Below are positions 1-6,594 of a stretch of 38,520 nucleotides of DNA, in pieces. Every line of letters starts with the position of its first letter. Within the stretch, counting starts at the first letter, position 1. Below the pieces are notes generated by a model. That model was given only the letters and a program-made list of their open reading frames with translations, made no database searches and had not been told where the DNA came from. Source of the stretch: Lacticaseibacillus nasuensis JCM 17158 (GTDB taxonomy: Bacteria; Bacillota; Bacilli; Lactobacillales; Lactobacillaceae); assembly GCF_001434705.1 (NCBI RefSeq), contig NZ_AZDJ01000035.1, forward strand, positions 1 through 38,520, written 5' to 3'. A program made the position numbers and the translations under genes.

Positions 1-2
1 CA

Positions 3-716
3 ACTACGCCAGTAACTTCTGACGGCAAGGGCGGTCACACGGTTAACGGTAAGGATATACCGAGTGATGGGAAGCCACACGATGTTGGTGACAACACCAC
101 TGCGACGACCACGCCTGACGGTAATGTGACAGTCGATCACGACAATGGTGACGGGACGCATACGGTTACTGATGTTGATAAAGACGGGAAGATTACCGGC
201 CAGACGACTACAACTCCAATCAAGAATGGTGATGGCACCACAACCACGCCAACTTCTGATGGGAAGGGTAGTCACACGATTAACGGTACAGACGTACCGA
301 ACGATGGTCAGCCACATGATGCTGGCAATGGTACTACTGTGACGAACGAACCGGATGGTACTCTGACGGTCGATCACAATAATGGTGATGGCACACACAC
401 GATTACAACGGTTGACAAGGACGGGCACATTACCGATCAGTTGACGACTGAATCTGGTAAGCATGCTCTACCTAACACTCAAGGCGGCTCCAAGACTCGC
501 ACTAAGACAACTGGGGTTCAAACTTCCAAGAATGGAGTTCAAGCTTCGAAGACTGGTAAGGCCGAAGATGGCTTGAGTTCAGGTTCATACAGTAAGCACA
601 TTTTGCCTAAGACTGGAGACAAGGATAACAACGCACTTGCAACTGCAGGAACGCTTCTCCTTGGCTTGATGGGTCTGATGGCAGCTGCTGGAATTCGGAA
701 GCGCCACGAGGATTAG
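3..716 (+). CDS. LPXTG-anchored repetitive surface protein, C-terminal part (5' end outside window)
   Basis: The reading frame is open from the first bases of the window, so this is the tail of a longer gene. It contains almost two copies of a repeat of about 79 residues (237 bp period; for example TSDGKG recurs at 15 and 252). The repeat is rich in Thr, Asp, Gly and Asn, with the recurrent motif DHxNGDGTHT followed by DKDG. The end is a classic sortase signal: LPKTG at 603-617, a hydrophobic stretch (ALATAGTLLLGLMGLMAAAG) and a short charged tail (IRKRHED). The protein is therefore expected to be covalently linked to peptidoglycan by sortase A. The repeats probably act as a stalk projecting an N-terminal domain that cannot be seen here, so adhesion is only a guess. 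A strong terminator follows. Confidence 0.85.
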   Translation, partial: TTPVTSDGKGGHTVNGKDIPSDGKPHDVGDNTTATTTPDGNVTVDHDNGDGTHTVTDVDKDGKITGQTTTTPIKNGDGTTTTPTSDGKGSHTINGTDVPNDGQPHDAGNGTTVTNEPDGTLTVDHNNGDGTHTITTVDKDGHITDQLTTESGKHALPNTQGGSKTRTKTTGVQTSKNGVQASKTGKAEDGLSSGSYSKHILPKTGDKDNNALATAGTLLLGLMGLMAAAGIRKRHED

Positions 717-756
717 TTCACCTAATTTGATCGTGAAGTAACCGACTAAGTTTAAG

Positions 757-793
757 AAGGAGGCAACAGCATTGGCTGTTGCCTCCTTTTTTG
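757..793 (+). terminator. Rho-independent terminator of the LPXTG gene
   Basis: A perfect 14-bp stem (AAGGAGGCAACAGC paired with GCTGTTGCCTCCTT) with a 4-base loop is followed by a run of T. It lies 40 bases after the stop codon. Confidence 0.9.
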
Positions 794-1157
794 CGCTCGG
801 TCATATAACCGTCATTAAGTGGATTACCAGGTGTCATCTGGAAGTGGCTGAAGCGCAATCAGTCGCTCAGTACATATATTTCAAAACCAGGTGTGACATG
901 AATTGAGGAAACCCCAAGCTGAGCGGTAGTGCTGTGGATTTAACTTGTGATGAGAACCATATGAGCCTTGTCACCCGATGAGGCTGCAATGCCTTTTTCT
1001 GCGCCCCTGATCTCCTGCCACATCGTCACCTTCGCTGTGATTCCCTGTCTTTACACAACCAACACCGAATTTTTACGTGCGCGGCAGTGGAAATTTACAC
1101 TGGCTCGTTATGCTGGTCTTGTTTCAACGACGGGAAATCAAACGAGGAGTGAACAAG
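794..1157. other. Intergenic region upstream of pstS
   Basis: No convincing gene is seen in these 364 bases. Short ORFs here lack ribosome binding sites and continue out of frame into pstS. The only structure noted is the TTTACA-type repeat array and a possible -10 near its right end. Confidence 0.6.
1050..1114 (+). promoter_or_regulatory. Possible PhoP box array and promoter of pstS
   Basis: TTTACA (1050-1055), TTTACG (1072-1077) and TTTACA (1094-1099) are spaced exactly 22 bases apart, i.e. two 11-bp turns. AACACC sits at the intermediate 11-bp position 1061. PhoP of Bacillus and lactobacilli binds direct repeats of TT(A/T/C)ACA at 11-bp spacing upstream of pst genes. TATGCT (1109-1114) could be the -10, with no good -35, as expected for an activator-dependent promoter. 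The assignment is inferred from the repeat pattern and its position before pstS. Confidence 0.5.
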
Positions 1158-2045
1158 ATGAAGAAATCAGCACTGATTACCATAGCCTTGACCGTTGTCG
1201 CGGTGACGTTGGCCTTGGCGGGTTGCGGCAAAAGCGCGAAGTCGGCGACTCAAGCCGCCAGCAGCGACACCAAGATTGTGGCGGTGGGGTCGACGGCCTT
1301 GCAGCCGCTGGTCGAACAAGCTGCCGAGCAGTATCAAGCCGCCCATCCTGCCGCCAAGCTCACGGTTCAAGGCGGCGGCTCCGGCACCGGGCTGAGCCAG
1401 GTGGCCCAAGGCGCGGTCACCATCGGCAACTCCGACATCTTTGCCGAGCAGGCGAAGGGCGTGACGGCCGCCAAACTGGTGGATCACCAAGTTGCCGTGG
1501 TGGGCATGGCGCCGGTGACCAATCCGGATGTCGGCGTCAAGAACCTGACGATGTCGCAACTGCGAGGGATTTTCAGCGGCCGCTTCACGAACTGGCACCA
1601 ACTTGGCGGCAAGAACGAGGCCATCACGGTGGTGAACCGCGCGACGGGCTCCGGCACCCGGGCGACCTTTGAGGCGGCGGTGATGGCCGGCCAAAAGGCG
1701 AAGACGACTCAGGAGCAGGACAGCAGCGGTACGGTGCAACAAATCGTGGCCAAGACGCCGGGCGCGATTTCCTACCTCGCGTTTTCCTACATTAAAGCTG
1801 ACGTCCAAGCACTCGCCGTTGACGGCGTACAGCCAACAGAGGCTAACGTCGCGACCAACGATTGGAAAATTTGGTCCTATGAGCACATGTATACCAAAGG
1901 CCAGCCAAACGCGGCCACCAAGCGCTTCCTGGCCTACATGATGAGTGCCAAAGTGCAAAGCAAGCTGGTCAAGCAACTTGGCTACATCAGCATCAGCGCG
2001 ATGAAGGTGCAAAAGGATGCAACCGGCAAGGTGACGACGAAGTAA
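1158..2045 (+). CDS. pstS: Phosphate-binding lipoprotein, PstS family
   Basis: This is a 295-residue extracellular lipoprotein that would capture inorganic phosphate for a Pst ABC transporter. The start ATG at 1158 is chosen because GAGGAG lies 8-9 bases upstream and it places a lipoprotein signal peptide at the very N-terminus (MKKSALIT, hydrophobic core, lipobox LAGC with Cys23). The mature part begins with the family motif VAVGSTALQPLVEQAAEQY, followed by QGGGSGTGL, which makes phosphate contacts in this family. RATGSGTR in the middle is also typical. Length is normal for Gram-positive PstS. phoU follows 66 bases downstream, but no permease or ATPase genes are next to it, so the transporter core must be encoded elsewhere or be missing. 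Another anion ligand cannot be excluded. Confidence 0.88.
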   Translation: MKKSALITIALTVVAVTLALAGCGKSAKSATQAASSDTKIVAVGSTALQPLVEQAAEQYQAAHPAAKLTVQGGGSGTGLSQVAQGAVTIGNSDIFAEQAKGVTAAKLVDHQVAVVGMAPVTNPDVGVKNLTMSQLRGIFSGRFTNWHQLGGKNEAITVVNRATGSGTRATFEAAVMAGQKAKTTQEQDSSGTVQQIVAKTPGAISYLAFSYIKADVQALAVDGVQPTEANVATNDWKIWSYEHMYTKGQPNAATKRFLAYMMSAKVQSKLVKQLGYISISAMKVQKDATGKVTTK

Positions 2046-2111
2046 CGATTGCCGCAGGGAGAGCGAGCCGATTGGCGTAATCTCAATTGTGCCAAAAAAG
2101 GGGGGACTGCC

Positions 2112-2798
2112 ATGACGGCGCGCACGACGCAGGCCATTCGCCACTTGACTGCCGGGTTCACGGAAATGGGCATGGCCGTCAGCGAGCAGATCTACCAAGC
2201 CACCACGGCGTTTGCCCGCCACGACCCAGACCGGGCGCGGCAGGTCATCGAAGCAGACGGGGCCATCAACGAAACCGAGCTGCGCCTGGCGCGGCGCTCA
2301 CTGCGAGTGCTTGCCTTGCAGCAACCGCAGGCGTCCGCGTTTCGCGCGGTGATGACCGTCGTGAAGGCCAGCGTGGATCTGGAACAAATCGGTGACAACG
2401 CCGTGGCGATTGCGCGGGAGACCCTGTTGTTACCGACGGCGACCGGGTTGCCGTCGGTGGCGGAACTCCTGGGTCAAATGACGCTGGCGATTCAAACGAT
2501 GTTGGAACAAGGTCTCGATGCCTATTTACGCCAGGAACCGGACCTGGCGCGGCAGGTGGCCGAAAGCGACTTGACGATCGACCGTGATTTCGTCCGGTTG
2601 CGCCACCACCTGATTCGCGAGCTCGGGGCTGACCCGAAGCTCGCGGCAACCATTACCAGTTACTTGGTGGTGGCGCGGCTGCTTGAGCACATTGGCGACC
2701 ACGTGGTGAACGTGACCGAGTGGGTCGTGTACGGGGCTACCGGGCAACTGGTGGAGCTGAATCCGGGGAAGTTGGACCGGCGGCGGGTCACCGGGTGA
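2112..2798 (+). CDS. phoU: PhoU-family phosphate signalling protein
   Basis: This 228-residue, all-helical cytoplasmic protein contains two PhoU repeats. Each carries the family pattern of an acidic metal-binding helix (first repeat near DLEQIGDNAVAIA, second near LLEHIGDHVVNVTEWV). PhoU normally links Pst transporter activity to the PhoR/PhoP two-component system and restrains phosphate uptake. The start ATG at 2112 is preferred over an upstream in-frame codon because a G-rich ribosome binding site (AAGGGGGG) precedes it. The gene lies directly behind pstS and ahead of a 33-codon ORF, and all three probably form one transcript ending at the terminator near 2959. pstC, pstA and pstB, which normally stand between pstS and phoU, are absent here. 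Confidence 0.88.
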   Translation: MTARTTQAIRHLTAGFTEMGMAVSEQIYQATTAFARHDPDRARQVIEADGAINETELRLARRSLRVLALQQPQASAFRAVMTVVKASVDLEQIGDNAVAIARETLLLPTATGLPSVAELLGQMTLAIQTMLEQGLDAYLRQEPDLARQVAESDLTIDRDFVRLRHHLIRELGADPKLAATITSYLVVARLLEHIGDHVVNVTEWVVYGATGQLVELNPGKLDRRRVTG

Positions 2799-2811
2799 AA
2801 GAAGGGAGACC

Positions 2812-2913
2812 ATGTGGGGCTGGTTAATTGCCTTGGCCCCCGTCGCCTTTGCCACGAGCTATTGGGCAATGAGCGGCAAGGCCAAGCAGATGATGCATCA
2901 ATCTAGACGTTAA
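2812..2913 (+). CDS. Small 33-residue putative membrane protein
   Basis: An ATG preceded by GAAGGGAG at good spacing opens a 33-codon frame that stops immediately before the operon terminator. The product starts with a hydrophobic segment (MWGWLIALAPVAFATSYWAM) and ends with a strongly basic tail (GKAKQMMHQSRR). This is the profile of a single-pass small membrane protein with its C-terminus in the cytoplasm. It lies 13 bases after phoU, so it is probably co-transcribed with pstS-phoU. I do not recognise a family. A role in tuning phosphate uptake would be guesswork from context only. Confidence 0.55.
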   Translation: MWGWLIALAPVAFATSYWAMSGKAKQMMHQSRR

Positions 2914-2914
2914 A

Positions 2915-2959
2915 AAGCGGCGGCAGCTAGGCAAAATCCTAGTTGTCGCCGTTTTTGTC
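2915..2959. terminator. Bidirectional terminator between phoU operon and GNAT gene
   Basis: A 14-bp stem (CGGCGGCAGCTAGG with CCTAGTTGTCGCCG, two G-U pairs) has A-runs on the left and T-runs on the right. It can end the rightward phoU operon and the leftward acetyltransferase gene, whose last codons overlap the right arm. Confidence 0.85.
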
Positions 2960-3406
2960 TGCCAGTACCATGTCGAGGTGGGGGATGCCGTCTTCGAGGT
3001 ACACCGCAGAAACTGGGGTGAAACCGAAGCTGGCGTAGAAGTCCTGAAGGTAGGCTTGGGCTTGAATCTTCACCGGCTGGCCCGGGAAGCGTTCGGCGAG
3101 CGCAGCCAAGCAAGTGTTGACGAGTTGCCGACCGAGCCCCGCCCCGCGCGCAGATTTGACCACCAACACGCGGCCGAGGCTCATGTGGTGACCGTCTGCG
3201 TGCGGGAGGAGACGCGCGTAAGCGACGAGTCTGCCGTCTCGCCGCAGGCACACATGCAAGGCGGTGCGGTCCGCGGCGTCGGCCTCTTGATAGGCGCAGT
3301 CTTGTTCGACGACGAAGACGGCCACGCGGGCGGTCATGATTTCAAGCAGCTGCGGCGCGGTGAGTTCGGTTGTCGGCGTGATGGTCGTGGTGATCGGCAT
3401 GGTCAT
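2939..3406 (-). CDS. GNAT-family N-acetyltransferase (ElaA-like)
   Basis: This 155-residue cytoplasmic enzyme is predicted to transfer an acetyl group from acetyl-CoA to an unknown amine. The middle shows the GNAT fold core: a beta strand with HMSLGRVLV, then the acetyl-CoA pyrophosphate loop VVKSARGAGLGRQLV (R/Q-x-x-G-x-G/A pattern). FYASFGF near the C-terminus is the typical motif B region. The N-terminal part with VFVVEQDCAYQEAD resembles the ElaA subfamily. The start ATG at 3406 has GGAGGT 7 bases upstream. It is probably monocistronic, reading leftward into the shared terminator. The substrate cannot be deduced. Confidence 0.85.
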   Translation of the reverse strand: MTMPITTTITPTTELTAPQLLEIMTARVAVFVVEQDCAYQEADAADRTALHVCLRRDGRLVAYARLLPHADGHHMSLGRVLVVKSARGAGLGRQLVNTCLAALAERFPGQPVKIQAQAYLQDFYASFGFTPVSAVYLEDGIPHLDMVLADKNGDN

Positions 3407-3434
3407 GAAGCACCTCCAGAATTTTGGGGCGAGG

Positions 3435-3983
3435 TCAGGTCAGCGAGCCGCGGATGTGACTCAAGGCCAACAGGCGCGCGAAGGCTTGCTCGTCTGCAGG
3501 GGCGAACTGATAGTGCGTGCGGTGCAGGCACCCGGCCACCTGTAACTCCAGCGACTGAAGCACGTACGGCACGCTGGTGACCTGGGCCATGATTCGTTGA
3601 TAATGATCCGCCAAAATGGCGCGCAGTTCGGTTTGGTCACTCGGCACGTCGGCCAACAGCTGGATCAACATGGCGATGGCCACTTCGGCGCGTTGGTGGC
3701 CGCTGGCGTACCAGGGCACGATTTTCTCTGTTGCATTCCAGGCGAAGGGGTGCCACCAGTGGCGCTTGGTCGGCTGCGGCGAGCGAATGCCCACCAGGTC
3801 CTGGACCGGCACGGCGAGTACCTGGCTTAACTTCACCAAGGCGGCGAGGGCGGGTTGCCGCCGGTTGGTTTCCCAATCGGCCACGGTTTGGGGTGAGACT
3901 TGAAGCTGCGTGGCTAAATCGGCCTGTGACAGGTGATGCGCGGTGCGCTGCGCGGTCAACGCCGCGCCGAGTTGAATCGACAT
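3435..3983 (-). CDS. XRE-family transcriptional regulator
   Basis: A 182-residue protein with an N-terminal helix-turn-helix (about residues 5-60; AQRTAHHLSQADLATQLQVS followed by QTVADWETNRRQPAL) typical of the XRE/Cro family. The remaining roughly 110 residues are predicted helical (a segment around ATEKIVPWYASGHQRAEVAIAMLIQLL) and match no domain I recognise, so the signal it responds to is unknown. The ATG at 3983 is chosen because GGAGGA precedes it and it starts just before the HTH; a longer upstream frame has no such site. It diverges from the MarR gene across a 147-base region that contains a palindromic operator. Confidence 0.8.
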   Translation of the reverse strand: MSIQLGAALTAQRTAHHLSQADLATQLQVSPQTVADWETNRRQPALAALVKLSQVLAVPVQDLVGIRSPQPTKRHWWHPFAWNATEKIVPWYASGHQRAEVAIAMLIQLLADVPSDQTELRAILADHYQRIMAQVTSVPYVLQSLELQVAGCLHRTHYQFAPADEQAFARLLALSHIRGSLT

Positions 3984-4090
3984 GAAGTAAGTTCCTCCGG
4001 GGTCGAGTGTAGCACATTGTTTGGCGGCGGTAAGCGGCAACCTGAGCGCACCAAGCAATATGGGGATTGACAACGACGGCGAAACAGTCG

Positions 4091-4107
4091 AGTATAGTTC
4101 GTATACT
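4091..4107. promoter_or_regulatory. Palindromic operator between XRE and MarR genes
   Basis: AGTATA-N5-TATACT is a perfect inverted repeat (AGTATAGTTCGTATACT) 24 bases before the MarR start. Its left arm, read leftward, is also a good -10 (TATACT) for the XRE gene, with TTCGAT 17 bases upstream as -35. Rightward, TTGACA at 4067-4072 pairs poorly (20-base spacer) with TATAGT. The size and placement fit autoregulation by the adjacent MarR protein, which is an inference. Confidence 0.6.
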
Positions 4108-4130
4108 TACTAAATCGAAACGAGGCCGAT

Positions 4131-4565
4131 ATGACGAATCTGGGGTTTCTCTTAATGAACAGCACCAAGCGGCTGAAGGGGGAGTTGAACCGGGCGCTGC
4201 AACCGGCCGGCTTGACGATTAGCCAATGGGCCGTGTTGGCGGCGTTGGCTCGCTCGCCGGAGCCGTTGACCGCCGTGGCCGTCGCGACGGCCACGGGGAT
4301 GGACAAGGTCACGGTATCAGGCGTTGTGCAACGGCTAGTGGCCAAAGCACTGGTGGCAGAAACGCCAAAGCCTGGCGATCGGCGGGCGCGCGAGTTGCGG
4401 CTCACGCCGGCGGGGCAGCAGCGCTACGTGGCCTGCGCCGCCACCGCCGATGAGACATTGGCCGCGTTTTTGGCCCCGTTACCCGCTGCGGATCAGGCGA
4501 CACTGACAGGGTTGATGCAACAATTAGAAGGAGAGACGCATGACAACAATCTTAGTACTCGGTAG
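4131..4565 (+). CDS. MarR-family transcriptional regulator
   Basis: This 144-residue winged-helix protein is expected to dimerise on the adjacent palindrome. The N-terminal helix (LLMNSTKRLKGELNRAL) provides the dimer interface. ISQWAVLAALARS, followed by ATATGMDKVTVSGVVQRLVAKALV, forms the recognition helix, and PGDRRARELRLTPAG is the wing, all in the usual order. The last codons overlap the start of the downstream NmrA-like reductase by 26 bases, so the two are translationally coupled. The regulator probably controls that enzyme in response to a small aromatic or electrophilic compound, as is common for such pairs; the ligand is unknown. Confidence 0.85.
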   Translation: MTNLGFLLMNSTKRLKGELNRALQPAGLTISQWAVLAALARSPEPLTAVAVATATGMDKVTVSGVVQRLVAKALVAETPKPGDRRARELRLTPAGQQRYVACAATADETLAAFLAPLPAADQATLTGLMQQLEGETHDNNLSTR

Positions 4566-5406
4566 TACAGGAAATATCGGCTGGCCGCTGGTGCAGCTGC
4601 TGGCCAAGACACCAGACGTCACCGTGGTCGCTGGCGTCCATCACACACCGACCCCGGCCATGCAGGAACTTGGGGTGGCAACGGTGCCGTTTGATTTTCT
4701 TCGGCCCGAGACGTTTGCCCCGGCGCTGAATGGGGTCGACCGGCTGTTTTTCGTGCGCCCGCCACAACTCGCCGATCCAAGCCATGACATGTTGCCCTTT
4801 CTGCAGGCGGCGCAGGCGGCGCGACTGCAGCAGGTTGTATTCGTGTCGCTGATGGGCGTCGAGCACAACCCGATGGTGCCGCACCGCAAGATCGAGCGCA
4901 TGATTACCGAGCTCGGGCTGCCGCACACGTTTTTGCGGCCGAGATTCTTCATGCAAAATCTACTAACGGAGCACGGCCAGGACCTGCGCGAGCACCACGA
5001 CCTGTTTATTCCGGCCGGTCACGCCAAGACCAGCTTCATCGACTGCGCCGACATCGCCGCGGCCGCTGCGGTGGTCTTGCGCGATGACCAATACCTCGGT
5101 CAGGCGCTGACGCTCACCGGGCCAGAGGCGCTGACCTATGATCAGGTGGCCAGCCAAATGAGCCAGCAATTCGGCATCGCCATCACGTATTCGCATCCGG
5201 GACTGTTGCAGTTCCGCCGGCAGATGCTGCAACGCGGCATCGCCAAGGAATTCGTGAACGTCATGGTGATGCTGTATGTCATCACGCGCCTAGGCAACGC
5301 CAAGGCCACCACCGACACGTTGCCGCGGGTTCTCGGCCGCCCCGCCCGGACGTTAAAGGACTTTATTGAAGCAGAGGTGCGGCCGGCGCTATTACCCGGG
5401 AAATGA
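4540..5406 (+). CDS. NmrA-like / SDR-family NAD(P)-binding protein
   Basis: A 288-residue protein of the atypical short-chain dehydrogenase class. Residues 1-20 hold a Rossmann dinucleotide site (ILVLGSTGNIG, GxxGxxG). Next come VDRLFFVRPPQ and VVFVSLMGVEHN, then RKIERMITELGLPHTFLRPRFFMQN. These match NmrA/quinone oxidoreductase 2-type proteins, which lack the full YxxxK active site. It may act as a redox sensor or a quinone/aldehyde reductase. GAAGGAGAG precedes the ATG. The gene overlaps the MarR regulator and is very likely its target. Confidence 0.82.
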   Translation: MTTILVLGSTGNIGWPLVQLLAKTPDVTVVAGVHHTPTPAMQELGVATVPFDFLRPETFAPALNGVDRLFFVRPPQLADPSHDMLPFLQAAQAARLQQVVFVSLMGVEHNPMVPHRKIERMITELGLPHTFLRPRFFMQNLLTEHGQDLREHHDLFIPAGHAKTSFIDCADIAAAAAVVLRDDQYLGQALTLTGPEALTYDQVASQMSQQFGIAITYSHPGLLQFRRQMLQRGIAKEFVNVMVMLYVITRLGNAKATTDTLPRVLGRPARTLKDFIEAEVRPALLPGK

Positions 5407-5409
5407 CCG

Positions 5410-5438
5410 TTGACAGTCGGCGGGTGAACCCGTAAACT
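5410..5438 (+). promoter_or_regulatory. Promoter of the AlkD-type gene
   Basis: TTGACA (5410-5415), a 17-base spacer and TAAACT (5433-5438) form a near-consensus sigma-A promoter. A start near 5445 would give a leader of about 58 bases. Confidence 0.75.
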
Positions 5439-5453
5439 CCTATTCAGCATGCC

Positions 5454-5479
5454 AAACCGCTGCGCGATCAGCGGTTTTT
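5454..5479 (+). terminator. Terminator-like hairpin in the leader before alkD-type gene
   Basis: A 9-bp stem (AAACCGCTG with CAGCGGTTT, 6-base loop) followed by five T lies between the promoter and the gene. It may simply end the upstream MarR-reductase operon, or act as an attenuator on the downstream gene, since it begins about 10 bases after the predicted start site. Confidence 0.65.
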
Positions 5480-5502
5480 ATTTGCACCAGAACGGGAGGA
5501 AA

Positions 5503-6159
5503 ATGCAGGTGGGTGAATCAGTGGCCGCGTTCCAATTAGTCGGCAATGCCGACATTGCGCCGCAAATGGCGGCTTACATGAAGAATCAGTTTCCCTTCGT
5601 CGGGGTGCAGTCGGTGGCCCGCCGTCAGCAATCCCGCCCGCTGGTGCAGGCCAGCCGCCAGGTCCCGGTGGCAACGGTGCTTGACTGGATTGCTGCGCTG
5701 GCTCACCGGCGCGAGCGGGAGTACACCTATGTCGCCTACGACCTAGCCAGCGCCACCGTCCGGCGGTTCACGCTAGCCGACTTGCAGACGCTGTTGCCGC
5801 TGCTCTTGCACGAGCCGTGGTGGGACAGCGTCGACGGTTGGCGCAAGGTGTACGGCGATTACCTGGCGCGCCAGCCTGAGGCGTTGCCGACGGTGTACGG
5901 CTGGTTTTACGCCCAGCCGAGTCTTTGGCAACGCCGCGTGGCCATTACGCTACAGCTGATGGCCAAGGCCCGCACGGATCAGGGACTGTTACTGCAGGCC
6001 ATTTTGTACGACCGCACCAACCCGGAGTTCTTCTTACAAAAAGCGATTGGCTGGGCGCTACGCCAATACAGCAAGACCAACGCCGACTGGGTGCGCGACT
6101 GCCTGAATACTTATGCCTTCAACGCGTTGGCACGACGCGAGGCCAGCAAGTTTCTGTAG
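5503..6159 (+). CDS. DNA alkylation repair protein (AlkD-like HEAT-repeat glycosylase)
   Basis: A 218-residue, helix-rich protein of the AlkC/AlkD superfamily, which removes bulky or cationic N3/N7-alkylated bases. Diagnostic segments are HEPWWDSVDGW in the middle and EFFLQKAIGWALRQYSKTNADWVRDCL near the end; in AlkD these carry the DNA-contacting Trp, Asp and Arg residues of the HEAT-like repeats. The ATG at 5503 is preferred because GGGAGGA lies directly upstream; a longer frame would start inside the leader hairpin. It has its own promoter and is followed by a convergent non-coding RNA. Confidence 0.85.
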   Translation: MQVGESVAAFQLVGNADIAPQMAAYMKNQFPFVGVQSVARRQQSRPLVQASRQVPVATVLDWIAALAHRREREYTYVAYDLASATVRRFTLADLQTLLPLLLHEPWWDSVDGWRKVYGDYLARQPEALPTVYGWFYAQPSLWQRRVAITLQLMAKARTDQGLLLQAILYDRTNPEFFLQKAIGWALRQYSKTNADWVRDCLNTYAFNALARREASKFL

Positions 6160-6165
6160 GCACGC

Positions 6166-6207
6166 AAAAAGCGGCGTGAGCAAGTCGCGACACTTCCTCA
6201 CACCGCC
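6166..6207 (-). terminator. Terminator of the structured RNA
   Basis: Read leftward, GCGGTGTGAG pairs with CTCACGCCGC (one G-U), continued by an inner AAGT/ACTT pairing, and is followed by five U. There is no T-run in the rightward direction, so it acts on the minus strand only. Confidence 0.8.
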
Positions 6208-6525
6208 ATGGTGCCCGCAACTAAGCCAGCCGGATCTCTACCACGTTGGCTATTGGCTTGGTCCGAGTTGCGGTTTGTTCACTTTTCCTGATTCCGGGCA
6301 GACTCGCCCTTCCTCAGTCCATTCACGTCATTACAGTTACTCCCGTCGCCGGCAGGTGGCAAGCCACCTTCGCGAAGCGGAGTGGCACGGGCGATTCGCG
6401 GTACTGGCCTAGACAACGCGCAAACGTTAGACGCGCTGTAGGTACCGTGACTCCGGGTGCCTGGGGCAATTGGTCGAGCCGCGGTGCTGCACTCGCCGTG
6501 GGCCGCTTGCCCTACAAATTTGTAT
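6166..6525 (-). ncRNA. Putative freestanding structured RNA, about 360 nt, minus strand
   Basis: These bases hold no credible ORF yet have every mark of an RNA gene read leftward. A sigma-A promoter lies at 6532-6560, and a long hairpin with a U-run closes the transcript at 6166-6207. In between are several complementary arms: 6215-6222 with 6266-6273 (8 bp), 6223-6228 with 6254-6259, 6354-6359 with 6364-6369 (a CUUG tetraloop in the RNA), 6399-6404 with 6442-6447 enclosing 6413-6420 with 6432-6439, and 6463-6468 with 6507-6512. Two imperfect pairs are A-C mismatches if read rightward but G-U pairs if read leftward (6416:6436 and the terminator stem), which supports the minus strand. I do not see RNase P landmarks (GAGGAAAGTCC), a tmRNA tag or a tRNA-like end. 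The function is unknown. Confidence 0.6.
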
Positions 6526-6531
6526 GCTTAC

Positions 6532-6560
6532 AGTCTAACAGGGGAAAGCGCTGCCGACAA
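6532..6560 (-). promoter_or_regulatory. Promoter of the structured RNA
   Basis: On the minus strand, TTGTCG (6555-6560), a 17-base spacer and TAGACT (6532-6537) match sigma-A elements. The expected start is near 6525. Confidence 0.6.
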
Positions 6561-6594
6561 GCGAACAGCTGACGAACAGTAAGTAAATTTTTTC

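Noticed and set aside
1167-2222. Long minus-strand ORF opposite pstS
   Set aside because: Shadow frame of a high-GC gene; Arg/His/Gly-rich without domains or start signals.
6166-6525. RNase P RNA, tmRNA, SRP RNA or T-box identity for the minus-strand RNA
   Set aside because: GAGGAAAGTCC and AGAAC-type RNase P blocks, a tRNA-like end with tag ORF, and the T-box AGGGTGGNACCGCG box are all absent on both strands; only short chance matches (GGCTTA, GTACCGCG) occur.
6246-6572. Plus-strand ORF of about 108 codons in the RNA region
   Set aside because: No ribosome binding site, no recognisable product and it runs through the complementary arms of the structured RNA.
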